Shown here piece by piece: positions 1-10,947 of a DNA stretch of 64,000 bases. Each line of letters starts with the position of its first letter. Position 1 is the stretch's first letter. The DNA lies in NCBI GenBank assembly GCA_937935245.1, contig CALGXX010000018.1:27471-91470 (forward strand). Direction: 5' to 3'. This stretch comes from an uncultured Candidatus Saccharibacteria bacterium. GTDB taxonomy: Bacteria; Patescibacteriota; Saccharimonadia; Saccharimonadales; Saccharimonadaceae. Under the pieces are notes generated by a model. That model was not told the origin of the DNA. It did no database searches and worked only from the letters and a program-made list of their open reading frames with translations. The position numbers and the translations under genes are program-made.

Positions 1-1751
1 GTGTTGAGGCTCAGTCTGAAACTGTTTGGCGCCAGGCTAATAAGTACGGCGTGCCTCGTATTTGTTTCGTTAACAAGATCAACCAGACTGGTGGTGACTT
101 TTACAAGTCTCTAGAGTCAATTCACAACCGCTTGAGTAAGCAGGCTTTCCCAGTTCACTTGCCAATTGGTTTTGAAAAGACTATCCACGGTGTTGTCGAC
201 TTGATTGACATGAAGGCATATACATATGACGACTACACGGATCACGAGCTTAAGGTTGGCGAAATTCCAGCTGACATGCTTGAAAAAGCTAAGAACGCAC
301 GTTCTCTGTTGGTTGAAAACGCCGTTGAGGCTGATGACGAACTTACTATGAAGTTCTTGGAGCAGGGTGAAGAAGCTATTACCGTTGACGAGCTAAAAAT
401 GGCTCTACGCAAGCGCGTTTTGGCTGGTGACTTTTACCTAGTTACTGGTGGTGATGGTCGCGGTGTGATCGTTGAGAAGTTGCTTGACTTGATGGTTGAT
501 TTCTTGCCAAGTCCACTAGACGTTGATGAAATTTGGGGTAAGAATCCAAAGACTGGTGATGAAGTTAGCCGCAAGCCATCAGACAAGGAGCCTTTGTCAG
601 CTTTGGCGTTTAAGATTGCTGCCGACCCATTTGTTGGTAAGTTGATCTTCGTTCGTGTCTATTCTGGTGTTCTGAGCTCAGGAAGCTACGTGCTCAACAC
701 GACAACTGGCGAGAAAGAGCGAATCGGACGAATTGTTCGTATGTTTGCTGACAAGCGTGAAGAAATTAGCAAGGTTGAAGCCGGCGACATCGCCGCTGTG
801 GTTGGTCTGAAGTCTACCGCAACTGGTAACACGTTGTCTGACGTGGCGCATCCAATTGCTCTTGAGTCAATTGAATTCCCAGAGCCACCAGTATCGATTG
901 CGGTTGAGCCAAAGTCAAAGGCTGACCAGGAAAAAATGGCGTTGGCATTACAGCGCTTGGCCGAGGAAGATCCAACTTTCCGAATTCATACAGACGAAGA
1001 AACAGGTCAGACAATTATGTCAGGAATGGGCGAATTGCACCTGGATATTCTTATTGACCGTATGAAGCGCGAATTTAAGGTTGAAGCTAATATTGGTGAA
1101 CCTCAGGTTGCCTTCCGCGAAAGTATCAAGGGTCGTTCTGAAGTTCAAGGTAAGCACGCTAAGCAGTCTGGTGGTCGCGGTCAATATGGTGACGTTTGGG
1201 TCCGCTTTGAGCCAAATGAGACTGGTAAAGGCTTTGAATTCGTTGATGAAATTAAGGGTGGTGTGGTTCCTCAGGAATATCGCCCAGCTGTAATGAAGGG
1301 TATTCGCGAAACATTGGAAGGCGGTGTTATTGCTGGCTATCCAGTTGTTGACGTTAAGGCTACACTTTACGATGGTTCGTACCACGATGTCGACTCCTCA
1401 GAATTGGCATTCTCATTGGCAGGTTCGATAGCTGCTCGTGAAGGTATTAAGCAAGCTAACCCAATCTTGCTTGAGCCAGTCATGAAGGTTGAAGTTACTA
1501 CACCAGAGGACTTCATGGGTGATATCATCGGCGACCTTAACTCACGTCGCGGACGCATCGACGCCATGGAAGACTTGATGGGTGGCGCTAAGTTGATTAA
1601 GGCATTTGTGCCATTAGCAAATATGTTCGGCTACACATCGGACATTCGCTCAATGTCTCAGGGTCGCGCCGCTTCAACGATGGAATTGGCTCAATACGAG
1701 GAAGTTCCACCAAACGTTGCGCAAGAGATTATCGAAAAGCGTAATAAATAA
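1..1751 (+). CDS. fusA: Elongation factor G, 5' end cut off by the window
   Basis: EF-G drives GTP-dependent translocation on the ribosome. The frame is open from the first bases of the window (codon phase at position 3), so about 115-120 N-terminal residues including the P-loop lie outside. Visible are the TETVWRQANKYGVPR-type segment, domain II, and domains III-V with GELHLDI and GGVVPQEYRPAV. The G4 motif reads NKIN where EF-G normally has NKMD, and the G5 region reads TGGDGRG in place of the usual GSAFKN, so both guanine-recognition elements are altered. The downstream domains look intact. A terminator follows the stop codon. The family assignment is secure; the effect of the altered motifs is unknown. 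Confidence 0.97.
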   Translation, partial: VEAQSETVWRQANKYGVPRICFVNKINQTGGDFYKSLESIHNRLSKQAFPVHLPIGFEKTIHGVVDLIDMKAYTYDDYTDHELKVGEIPADMLEKAKNARSLLVENAVEADDELTMKFLEQGEEAITVDELKMALRKRVLAGDFYLVTGGDGRGVIVEKLLDLMVDFLPSPLDVDEIWGKNPKTGDEVSRKPSDKEPLSALAFKIAADPFVGKLIFVRVYSGVLSSGSYVLNTTTGEKERIGRIVRMFADKREEISKVEAGDIAAVVGLKSTATGNTLSDVAHPIALESIEFPEPPVSIAVEPKSKADQEKMALALQRLAEEDPTFRIHTDEETGQTIMSGMGELHLDILIDRMKREFKVEANIGEPQVAFRESIKGRSEVQGKHAKQSGGRGQYGDVWVRFEPNETGKGFEFVDEIKGGVVPQEYRPAVMKGIRETLEGGVIAGYPVVDVKATLYDGSYHDVDSSELAFSLAGSIAAREGIKQANPILLEPVMKVEVTTPEDFMGDIIGDLNSRRGRIDAMEDLMGGAKLIKAFVPLANMFGYTSDIRSMSQGRAASTMELAQYEEVPPNVAQEIIEKRNK

Positions 1752-1763
1752 TCTCTACCTCAT

Positions 1764-1796
1764 AAAAAATCCTCGGAGCGAATCCGGGGATTTTTG
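1764..1796 (+). terminator. Intrinsic terminator after fusA
   Basis: A hairpin with AAATCC and GGATTT arms and a TCGGA/TCCG inner stem is followed by a T run, 13 nt after the fusA stop. The A run on the other side may let it also stop transcripts of the convergent HD-domain gene. Confidence 0.8.
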
Positions 1797-1814
1797 TTTG
1801 GCTAAATTTCAGGT

Positions 1815-2291
1815 TTATAAGTTTGGAATTGTTAGGTTTCGTTTGGCGAGTTCTTCTTTGATTCGTTTGGTCAATTTGCGCGCTTTTGTTGCCTGAATGC
1901 TATCTGCGCCATATCTGTTTTCAATATCTTCCAGTCGTTGGTCTATGGTTATCGGCTTGCCGTCTGGGCTAGTTGTCATGTCTGCCAAGTTTAAGATAAG
2001 CAATTCGTCCGTCCAATCGTCCACGTCAGGATCTCCGTGATTAAATACAGAATTAGCCCAATTGAAGCCAGATAGTTTTAATATTCTGCCGCCTTCATGT
2101 TCGTGATCTGTCTGATTTTCAACAAAAGCGTAGGCAAAGTCGTGTGTCAGTCCCATTAAAAATAAGCCGCGCGCCACGTCTTCTTCTATGTTGAAGACTT
2201 CGCGAGCCAGATTGTAAGATTTATACGCCACTCCGCGCATATGAAATAATCGCGAGTCTGACAATCCAATGAATTTTGGGCTATTTTTCAT
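1815..2291 (-). CDS. HD-domain phosphohydrolase
   Basis: A 158-residue protein with the spaced residues of an HD hydrolase: His17, His50-Asp51 (LTHDFAY) and Asp104 (NLADM). HD proteins are metal-dependent phosphohydrolases acting on nucleotides or phosphodiesters; the substrate cannot be told from sequence. The start overlaps the thrE-like stop by 4 nt (ATGA) and has no Shine-Dalgarno of its own, so it is probably translationally coupled and co-transcribed with the exporter. It converges on fusA. Confidence 0.75.
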   Translation of the reverse strand: MKNSPKFIGLSDSRLFHMRGVAYKSYNLAREVFNIEEDVARGLFLMGLTHDFAYAFVENQTDHEHEGGRILKLSGFNWANSVFNHGDPDVDDWTDELLILNLADMTTSPDGKPITIDQRLEDIENRYGADSIQATKARKLTKRIKEELAKRNLTIPNL

Positions 2292-3679
2292 GACACTTGC
2301 GTGTTTCGACGGAATAAATTGATGAATTGCCGGCGAATTGGGCGGCCGACGATGTTGCCGAATGATGCGCCAATTGCTACTGCTACGCCGATGAGGATTG
2401 CTCGCGCTAAGATAGCCAAGGCTGGCAGGAAGTTTGTGCTATTTGGTGGATATAGGACGACACCCATTAATCCATTGTAAAGCGATAATCCTGGGACTAG
2501 CGGTACGATTCCTGCTGCAATAATCGCCAGGGAAGGGAATTTCCATAATCTGGAAGTCAGGACTGCGACCAGCCCAATTACCGCCGCCGCAATGCCGCTC
2601 GCTGTTACGATATCAAAGCCAAAACTCATGGCTAATCTTGAAATCCACCAGCCGAAAATTGCGATTAATCCAGAGATAACCATTCCCAAAAATCGAGAAT
2701 GATTCCTCAGAACGAACGCCGCCGCGATAATTCCAGCGCCCAAATATTGCGTGTGTCCGTCCGCCAATGTCAATCGATCTGGTGTTGCCGGAAAAGTAAT
2801 ACCAAATTTTGTCGCAATGTACAGTCCGACCATCACGCCAGCAATTACGCCGCCCGTCGCCATTACGACTTTTAACAATCTGGCGTTGGCGGTCATGTAA
2901 TATTCGTCGATTGCGTCCTGGAATGCACCGACAAACATTAGCCCCGCGACTAATAAGACAATTCCGCTGATAACCAATAATGTTGTATTGATGCTCAGCC
3001 CTAAATAATTACTGCACCATGCTGTTCCTGCTGCTACTAAGGTAACAAAAATCGCTACAAGAGCTTGTGAGTAGAATAGTGGCATGCCGACGCGCCCCAG
3101 CCACCTCAGTAGTCCAGTCGCCAGGAATCCGAGCAGAAACGCGATTGACGCCATGAGTAAACTGCCGCCGTACAGAATGACGGAACCCGCGCTCACTAAT
3201 CCGCCCGCCGCGTAAACGACTAGTCGGGAATGTTCGGTGGGTTTTTTGAGTATTTGTTGCAATCGCTCTTCGGCTTCTTCCAGGGAAAGCTGTTTGCGAC
3301 GAATGTCGAGGGCTAATAATTGCAATGCTTGAATCAATTGATAATTAGGGTCGTCAGGAACGATAACTCGCGCCATCGTCAAAGGTTCGTGGCTAACTCC
3401 GCGGTCTTGAGAAATTGTCACCAAAGTGTAACTCACGTCCACATGAACAGGTCTGCGGCAATACGTCCGCGTGATTCCTTGCGCCATACGAACCACATCG
3501 CGCGCCACTACGCCCATGCTCAGGAGCTGCTCGGCAATCGTCATAGCCAGGCGCAAAGCTCGCATATTCGGTGTCAAACTTTCGTCGATTTTCTCCAGAT
3601 GATGCTCTGGCTCAAAGCTATAAAGATTAGCAACTCGGGCTAGCGATTGCTCAATGAATTTTGGTACTTTTTTCTTCAC
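2288..3679 (-). CDS. ThrE/YjjP-type amino-acid exporter, membrane protein
   Basis: A 463-residue protein whose layout matches the ThrE (DUF1212) family of threonine/serine exporters: a soluble N-terminal part of about 150 residues followed by about ten hydrophobic segments that make the two membrane domains (ThrE and ThrE_2 in one chain). The GTG start at 3679 is preceded by -10-like hexamers but has no good ribosome binding site. It is the first gene of a two-gene unit with the HD-domain gene. Export of small neutral amino acids is a family inference; the substrate is unproven. Confidence 0.75.
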   Translation of the reverse strand: MKKKVPKFIEQSLARVANLYSFEPEHHLEKIDESLTPNMRALRLAMTIAEQLLSMGVVARDVVRMAQGITRTYCRRPVHVDVSYTLVTISQDRGVSHEPLTMARVIVPDDPNYQLIQALQLLALDIRRKQLSLEEAEERLQQILKKPTEHSRLVVYAAGGLVSAGSVILYGGSLLMASIAFLLGFLATGLLRWLGRVGMPLFYSQALVAIFVTLVAAGTAWCSNYLGLSINTTLLVISGIVLLVAGLMFVGAFQDAIDEYYMTANARLLKVVMATGGVIAGVMVGLYIATKFGITFPATPDRLTLADGHTQYLGAGIIAAAFVLRNHSRFLGMVISGLIAIFGWWISRLAMSFGFDIVTASGIAAAVIGLVAVLTSRLWKFPSLAIIAAGIVPLVPGLSLYNGLMGVVLYPPNSTNFLPALAILARAILIGVAVAIGASFGNIVGRPIRRQFINLFRRNTQVS

Positions 3680-3686
3680 AATATCT

Positions 3687-3725
3687 AGTGTAACAAATTT
3701 TATGCCAATAGAAATAGCCCGCCAA
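3687..3725 (-). promoter_or_regulatory. Promoter region of the thrE-like gene
   Basis: On the minus strand TTGGCG (3720-3725) and TAAAAT (3697-3702) are 17 nt apart. A second -10-like TACACT (3687-3692) lies 7 nt before the GTG start and would give a leaderless message. The -35 overlaps the large stem-loop at 3711-3762. Confidence 0.5.
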
Positions 3726-3762
3726 GGCTCAAGCCGAGGCCTAAGCCTCAGCGAGCTATTTC
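3711..3762 (-). terminator. Long stem-loop downstream of the coiled-coil membrane protein gene
   Basis: GAAATAGC (3711-3718) and GCTATTTC (3755-3762) are exactly complementary, and GAGGC/GCCTC form an inner stem. It follows the gene ending at 3813, together with a smaller 7-bp hairpin at 3790-3810. There is only a weak T run, so a terminator role is likely but not certain. It overlaps the promoter of the next gene. Confidence 0.5.
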
Positions 3763-3812
3763 TCTTGACGGGCGTTAAGCCCTTTGATCGAACGACTCTA
3801 AACGTCGTTCAT

Positions 3813-4292
3813 TCAGCAACCTGAAGTATCACCTGAAGTGTGCTGAACTCGGTTGGAGTTGGCAATCTTTAGTGACTCTTCAGTGGCGCGCTGCGCATCG
3901 GAGAGCATTTTCCAGTAACGCTCCGCGAGCGCTTTAGCTTCCTCAAGTTTGCGCTCGGACTCAAGAAGCGCATTGTCAAGTTCGCTGTTCTTGCGCTCAG
4001 ACTCGTCAAGCTCTTTCTGAAGGTTGGCATATTTTTTGCTGTTCCTGATGGCCCTTTCGTTGAGAAAGAGCGCGCACGCGATAATCGCGATAATAGCCAT
4101 GTAAATGACGGCAGCTAGAGACTTTGACGAAACTAGCTCTAGCGACGGTAGCGACTCCTCTCCTAAGATGTAGGAGACGAGGGCAACGGTCGCCAGTAGG
4201 AGCAGCAATATGACAAGACAGCACGAGTAGATCTTCCTGATCGACTCATGCGTCTTAATGTCGTTAGCGGCTTGATTTGCTGAAGTGCTCAT
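3813..4292 (-). CDS. Small membrane protein with C-terminal coiled coil, unknown function
   Basis: I do not recognise this 159-residue protein. The ATG at 4292 is chosen because AGGAGGGG lies 4 nt before it; an upstream in-frame start at 4334 lacks such a site. Two hydrophobic segments (about residues 25-45 and 60-77) are followed by a charged heptad-like region rich in Glu, Lys and Leu (about 80-140), so it is probably anchored by a hairpin of two helices with a cytoplasmic coiled coil. The gene has its own promoter and a structured leader, and shares promoter type and flanking hairpins with the gene at 4573-5220. Confidence 0.6.
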   Translation of the reverse strand: MSTSANQAANDIKTHESIRKIYSCCLVILLLLLATVALVSYILGEESLPSLELVSSKSLAAVIYMAIIAIIACALFLNERAIRNSKKYANLQKELDESERKNSELDNALLESERKLEEAKALAERYWKMLSDAQRATEESLKIANSNRVQHTSGDTSGC

Positions 4293-4320
4293 GTACCCCT
4301 CCTTAAGGGTGCAGAGTTTT

Positions 4321-4366
4321 ACGTCTAAGGGCAACTCTTGCCCTAAAGACGTGCTCTAGGCAAGAG
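4321..4366 (-). promoter_or_regulatory. Structured 5' leader with two mutually exclusive pairings
   Basis: In the leader RNA of the 3813-4292 gene, ACGTCT/AGACGT plus AGGGCAA/TTGCCCT make a near-perfect hairpin (4321-4352). The same bases also allow GGCAAGAG (4359-4366) to pair with CTCTTGCC (4335-4342). The two folds exclude each other, as in attenuators or riboswitches. No ligand or protein partner is recognised. Confidence 0.4.
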
Positions 4367-4375
4367 CTGATATTA

Positions 4376-4404
4376 TTTATATCACACATGAGTAAAAAAG
4401 TCAA
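4376..4404 (-). promoter_or_regulatory. Promoter TTGACT-N17-TATAAA
   Basis: Minus strand: TTGACT at 4399-4404 and TATAAA at 4376-4381, spacer 17, with GTGA before and TAA after the -10. It drives the gene at 3813-4292. The promoter at 5463-5491 has the same hexamers, spacer length and flanks. Confidence 0.7.
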
Positions 4405-4445
4405 TATAATAAAAACAGCCCCAGTTGGGACTTAATAATTTCAGG

Positions 4446-4528
4446 GAATAGTGACAAGCAGATGAAGATGTACTAAGACGCGTCAGAAGATGACGCTTTA
4501 GCTCATCTTCATCTGCTTATCACTATTC
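4446..4528. repeat. 83-nt giant hairpin between two accessory genes
   Basis: Two 25-nt arms (4446-4470 and 4504-4528) are complementary except for one position, which would be a G-U pair in RNA. The space between them forms a further stem (GCGTCA/TGACGC plus flanks), so nearly the whole 83 nt folds into one rod. It follows the stop of the gene at 4573 on the minus strand, but no U tract follows. It could stop transcription, protect the 3' end, or be a processed RNA. A second small hairpin lies at 4541-4561. Confidence 0.75.
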
Positions 4529-4572
4529 AGGTCCAGATAACTTACCGCAAGAAGCAGTAAGAGATCAGGAGA

Positions 4573-5220
4573 TCAGAGTTCTGCTCGTGGCGGGATTGCC
4601 GCCACAAACCACGAATTGTCATCTCCAGACACAGTGTAGGCTTGGCCTACAGGAGCACCATCCTTGTATGTCTGGATGGTAACTGTTGTTCGCCATCCCT
4701 TGTTACGCTCGACTTTCGTCACTTCGTGAATGACGTCGTCCACACCAGAAAATGGGATGAACTCTCCTTCTCGGAGATCCTTCAATCGGCGCCTATCGTC
4801 GTATGTCATAGCAATGATAATCGCCTTGTCATCGCACTCTTCATAGCTGAAGAACTTATTGGAGTTATCAGACTTCACTGTAAGGATGTTCTCCTTCATA
4901 AGGCTGTTACACCTTAATTTAGCGGTAAAGCCATTGACCTTCAGCGTGAAGCTGCCGATGTTTAGCGTGAACACAGTCCCGTTGTCGGTCCTTTCGGACT
5001 TAGGGGCCTCGCCTTTAAGCGCGACGTCAGGGATAAGAATTATCTTAGAGACTGAAGTCTCGAAGTGGAATTCACTCCCTACTTTCCTGTATTCAGGAGA
5101 AGCCGACTCCGAGCAGCAAACCCTGGTAATGCCATCCTCGGACTGCGTAATGGTAGTGCCCCCAGCGTGGATGGTGATACCCTTGCAGACGATGTAGTGC
5201 AGGGTGTAATGAAGTGCCAT
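4573..5220 (-). CDS. Protein of unknown function (215 residues)
   Basis: I do not recognise this protein. It has no signal peptide or membrane segment. The sequence alternates short beta-type stretches, two of them Val/Thr-rich (about residues 80-105 and 165-195), which suggests a beta-rich soluble fold. Four cysteines lie in the N-terminal half. AGAAAGG lies about 7 nt before the ATG. It sits behind an unusually long leader (about 235 nt) with its own promoter, immediately downstream of glgB but probably not cotranscribed with it. It may pair functionally with the next gene, which uses the same promoter type. Confidence 0.6.
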   Translation of the reverse strand: MALHYTLHYIVCKGITIHAGGTTITQSEDGITRVCCSESASPEYRKVGSEFHFETSVSKIILIPDVALKGEAPKSERTDNGTVFTLNIGSFTLKVNGFTAKLRCNSLMKENILTVKSDNSNKFFSYEECDDKAIIIAMTYDDRRRLKDLREGEFIPFSGVDDVIHEVTKVERNKGWRTTVTIQTYKDGAPVGQAYTVSGDDNSWFVAAIPPRAEL

Positions 5221-5299
5221 TTTTCTGACCTTTCTCTATCTCGCGGCGAACGGTTCGCCATCTTTGCTTTTTGGCAAATAATCATGCGTGCATATGATC

Positions 5300-5367
5300 A
5301 AGCATGAAACGAGATTTCAATTGTCAATTACATATTCTCTCAACAACTAAAACCTCGCTTCATGCTT
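5300..5367 (-). promoter_or_regulatory. Stem-loop in the long leader of the 4573-5220 gene
   Basis: AAGCATGAAACGAG (5300-5313) and CTCGCTTCATGCTT (5354-5367) pair over 14 bp with one wobble. Further upstream in the same leader, GACAAG (5423-5428) can pair with either of two CTTGTC copies (5403-5408 or 5440-5445), giving alternative folds. It could also act as a 3' element of glgB if transcription reads through. Confidence 0.5.
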
Positions 5368-5462
5368 AAGTTTCGTCTTATAATCTTATAATCTTACATC
5401 TGCTTGTCAAGGTTCGCTTTCGGACAAGGATTTACTCGACTTGTCAATGAAAGCCAATGTTA

Positions 5463-5491
5463 TTTATATCACGCGATAATATTTAAGTCAA
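5463..5491 (-). promoter_or_regulatory. Promoter TTGACT-N17-TATAAA
   Basis: Minus strand: TTGACT 5486-5491, spacer 17, TATAAA 5463-5468. It begins 3 nt after the glgB stop. The match to the promoter at 4376-4404 extends into the flanks (GTGA before and TAA after the -10). Confidence 0.7.
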
Positions 5492-5493
5492 GT

Positions 5494-8706
<3,213 letters not shown>

Positions 8707-8710
8707 ACTA

Positions 8711-8739
8711 TTTACAACTGATTGGAAAATCGTTATAAT
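8711..8739 (+). promoter_or_regulatory. Promoter of tuf
   Basis: TTTACA (8711-8716), 17-nt spacer, TATAAT (8734-8739). It starts inside the gap after tgt and gives a leader of about 75 nt before the tuf ribosome binding site AAGGAGA (8804-8810). Confidence 0.8.
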
Positions 8740-8820
8740 TAAACTCATACGCCGTGAGGTCTTTTTTATGGACTGTACCCGCGTGAAAAATAATAATTAA
8801 ATTAAGGAGAACTTCTACAA

Positions 8821-10005
8821 ATGGCAGATGCATTTGACCGAAGCAAACCGCACGTTAACGTTGGTACAATGGGCCACGTTGACCACGGTAAGACTACGCT
8901 GACTGCTGCGATTACTGCAGTGTTGGCAAAGCGCCTACCAAGCGCAGTTAACAAACCTGTTGCGTACGACCAGATCGACAACGCACCAGAAGAGAAGCAA
9001 CGTGGTATTACTATCGCGTCTTCACACCAAGAGTATGAATCAAAGAATCGTCACTATGCACACGTTGACATGCCAGGACACGCTGACTACGTCAAGAACA
9101 TGATCACCGGTGCTGCTCAGGTTGACGGTGCGGTATTGGTTATCGCTGCAACTGACGGCCCAATGCCTCAGACTCGTGAGCACGTTTTGCTTGCAAAGCA
9201 GGTTGGTGTGCCAAAGATTGTTGTCTTCTTGAACAAGATGGACATGGCTGACGAAGAAATGGTTGAGCTGATCGAAGAAGAAGTTCGCGAACTTCTTGAA
9301 AAGAACGGCTTCGACAAAGACGCTCCAATCATCAAGGGTTCTGCTCTTAAGGCTCTTGAAGGTGAAGAGAAATATGAAGACGCTATTATGGAATTGGTTG
9401 ACGCAATGGACAGCTACATTCCAGAGCCAGCACGTGACATGGACAAACCATTCATTATGCCAATTGAGGACGTCTTCTCAATTAAGGGTCGTGGTACAGT
9501 AGCAACTGGTCGTATCGAGCAAGGTGTTGTTAAATTGAACGACGAAGTTGAGATCGTTGGTTTGAAGCCAACTCAGAAGTCAGTTGTAACTGGTATTGAG
9601 GCCTTCAAGAAATCTCTTGACCAAGGTCAAGCAGGTGACAACGCAGGTGTCTTGCTACGTGGTATTGAGCGCAGCGACATTGAGCGCGGTCAAGTTTTGG
9701 CAAAGCCAGGCACAATTACTCCACATACTGAGTTTGAAGCTGAAGTTTACATCTTGAAGAAGGAAGAAGGCGGTCGCCACACTCCATTCTCAAAGGGCTA
9801 CAAGCCACAGTTCTACTTCCGCACAACTGACGTTACTGGTGAAGTTGAATTGCCAGCTGACAAAGAAATGGTCATGCCAGGCGACACTGTAACCTTCAAG
9901 GTTAAGTTGCTTGCACCAATCGCTATGGAGCAAGGTTTGAACTTTGCTATCCGCGAAGGTGGTCGTACAGTTGGTGCTGGTGTTGTTACAAAGATTAACA
10001 AATAA
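8821..10005 (+). CDS. tuf: Elongation factor Tu
   Basis: EF-Tu delivers aminoacyl-tRNA to the ribosome as a GTP complex. At 394 residues it has normal length. G1 is GHVDHGKT, G2 RGITI, G3 DMPGH (Cys to Met compared with the usual DCPGH), and G4 NKMD, so its guanine specificity motif is intact, unlike the EF-G at the start of this window. A strong promoter and a good ribosome binding site precede it and an intrinsic terminator follows, so it is a single-gene unit separate from fusA and the S10 operon. Confidence 0.98.
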   Translation: MADAFDRSKPHVNVGTMGHVDHGKTTLTAAITAVLAKRLPSAVNKPVAYDQIDNAPEEKQRGITIASSHQEYESKNRHYAHVDMPGHADYVKNMITGAAQVDGAVLVIAATDGPMPQTREHVLLAKQVGVPKIVVFLNKMDMADEEMVELIEEEVRELLEKNGFDKDAPIIKGSALKALEGEEKYEDAIMELVDAMDSYIPEPARDMDKPFIMPIEDVFSIKGRGTVATGRIEQGVVKLNDEVEIVGLKPTQKSVVTGIEAFKKSLDQGQAGDNAGVLLRGIERSDIERGQVLAKPGTITPHTEFEAEVYILKKEEGGRHTPFSKGYKPQFYFRTTDVTGEVELPADKEMVMPGDTVTFKVKLLAPIAMEQGLNFAIREGGRTVGAGVVTKINK

Positions 10006-10027
10006 TCTTGATAACACAAGCCTAATT

Positions 10028-10055
10028 AAATCCCCCGAATTTTCGGGGGATTTTT
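10028..10055 (+). terminator. Intrinsic terminator after tuf
   Basis: AATCCCCCGAA/TTCGGGGGATT hairpin followed by T5. Confidence 0.9.
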
Positions 10056-10076
10056 GATTGCTATGGAACTATATAT

Positions 10077-10802
10077 CTAATTAAGGAATCTTGTATCAAA
10101 ACATTCTTCAGAAGTACCAAGCTTATATTGAGGATAGTACGGTCCGTCATTATCTTTCTCGTTGACAGATGTAGTCTTTGTGATTTTCATGCCCACCTTT
10201 TTACCATCTATCGTGGCCATAAATTGAGGAAGGCAGAGATATTGCTCATTTTCACCGCGCGGAAAAGATACAGGCTTAGTGAATTGCCCTACACTACTTT
10301 TCTTCTCTCGGCATTCGGCTACATTCTTTGAGATTTCGGTTGGAACATAATCTTCGTATTGTATTGCTAGCGAGTCTGTTTTGCTCATTAGATCCGAAGC
10401 TTCAGGAATTCTTTTTCTTTGAGTTTGTTCGGTGAAGTCTATATTATCGAATTTAAGCCGAACCATATCATCTCCATCGCAAAAATATACCGAACAGTCT
10501 GCTATTTGAGAGGTGTCGTAATTACTTTCTATGCAATAAGCTGTAAACCCTTCTTGAACGCCATTTTTTGAATAGTAAACTGAGTTCTTTCCTATATCAA
10601 TTCCTTTTTCAGAGTCATTATTTTTTGGCTGAGATGTAGCAGTTTCAGAGCTGCTGTATGGAGCTGAACTTGAGCTTCCAGTATCAACTCCTTTTTCGCC
10701 TGCACATCCAGCTAAGAAGCATGACGGCAGTAAAGCGAACACTGCAAGCGCTCGATATACTTTGTCGCGTGGCACTTTTTCTGCAAACATTCTTTTTTCC
10801 AT
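10077..10802 (-). CDS. Lipoprotein of unknown function
   Basis: A 241-residue protein with a lipoprotein signal: basic N-terminus, hydrophobic stretch (about 17-31) and the lipobox LAGC with Cys at about residue 33, followed by a Ser/Thr-rich linker. The rest is a soluble domain with several cysteines and no recognised family. It should be anchored on the outer face of the membrane, where an epibiont would meet its host. GGGAGGA lies 5 nt before the ATG, which fixes the start. Confidence 0.7.
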   Translation of the reverse strand: MEKRMFAEKVPRDKVYRALAVFALLPSCFLAGCAGEKGVDTGSSSSAPYSSSETATSQPKNNDSEKGIDIGKNSVYYSKNGVQEGFTAYCIESNYDTSQIADCSVYFCDGDDMVRLKFDNIDFTEQTQRKRIPEASDLMSKTDSLAIQYEDYVPTEISKNVAECREKKSSVGQFTKPVSFPRGENEQYLCLPQFMATIDGKKVGMKITKTTSVNEKDNDGPYYPQYKLGTSEECFDTRFLN

Positions 10803-10846
10803 ATATCCTCCCGTTGATAATATGTAAAAGTTAATAAATTGACAAT

Positions 10847-10875
10847 ATTATACATATTTTTTGCCGTAAAGTAAA
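10847..10875 (-). promoter_or_regulatory. Promoter of the lipoprotein gene
   Basis: Minus strand TTTACT (10870-10875), 17 nt, TATAAT (10847-10852). A second possible pair, TTGTCA-N17-TATTAT, lies closer to the gene (about 10815-10843). Confidence 0.65.
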
Positions 10876-10880
10876 ATTAA

Positions 10881-10910
10881 TTGACAAAGCGGTAATGTTT
10901 ATGGCAGAAT
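10881..10910 (+). promoter_or_regulatory. Promoter of ldh
   Basis: A consensus TTGACA (10881-10886) with an 18-nt spacer to CAGAAT (10905-10910), a weak -10. It is back-to-back with the lipoprotein promoter. Confidence 0.5.
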
Positions 10911-10947
10911 AAAGACATCTAATATAAAACAGAAAAAGGAGATTTTG

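Noticed and set aside
1020..1385. Long antisense frames inside fusA and similar ones inside eno, glgB and tuf
   Set aside because: They are shadows of strongly biased codons in the real genes and have no start signals.
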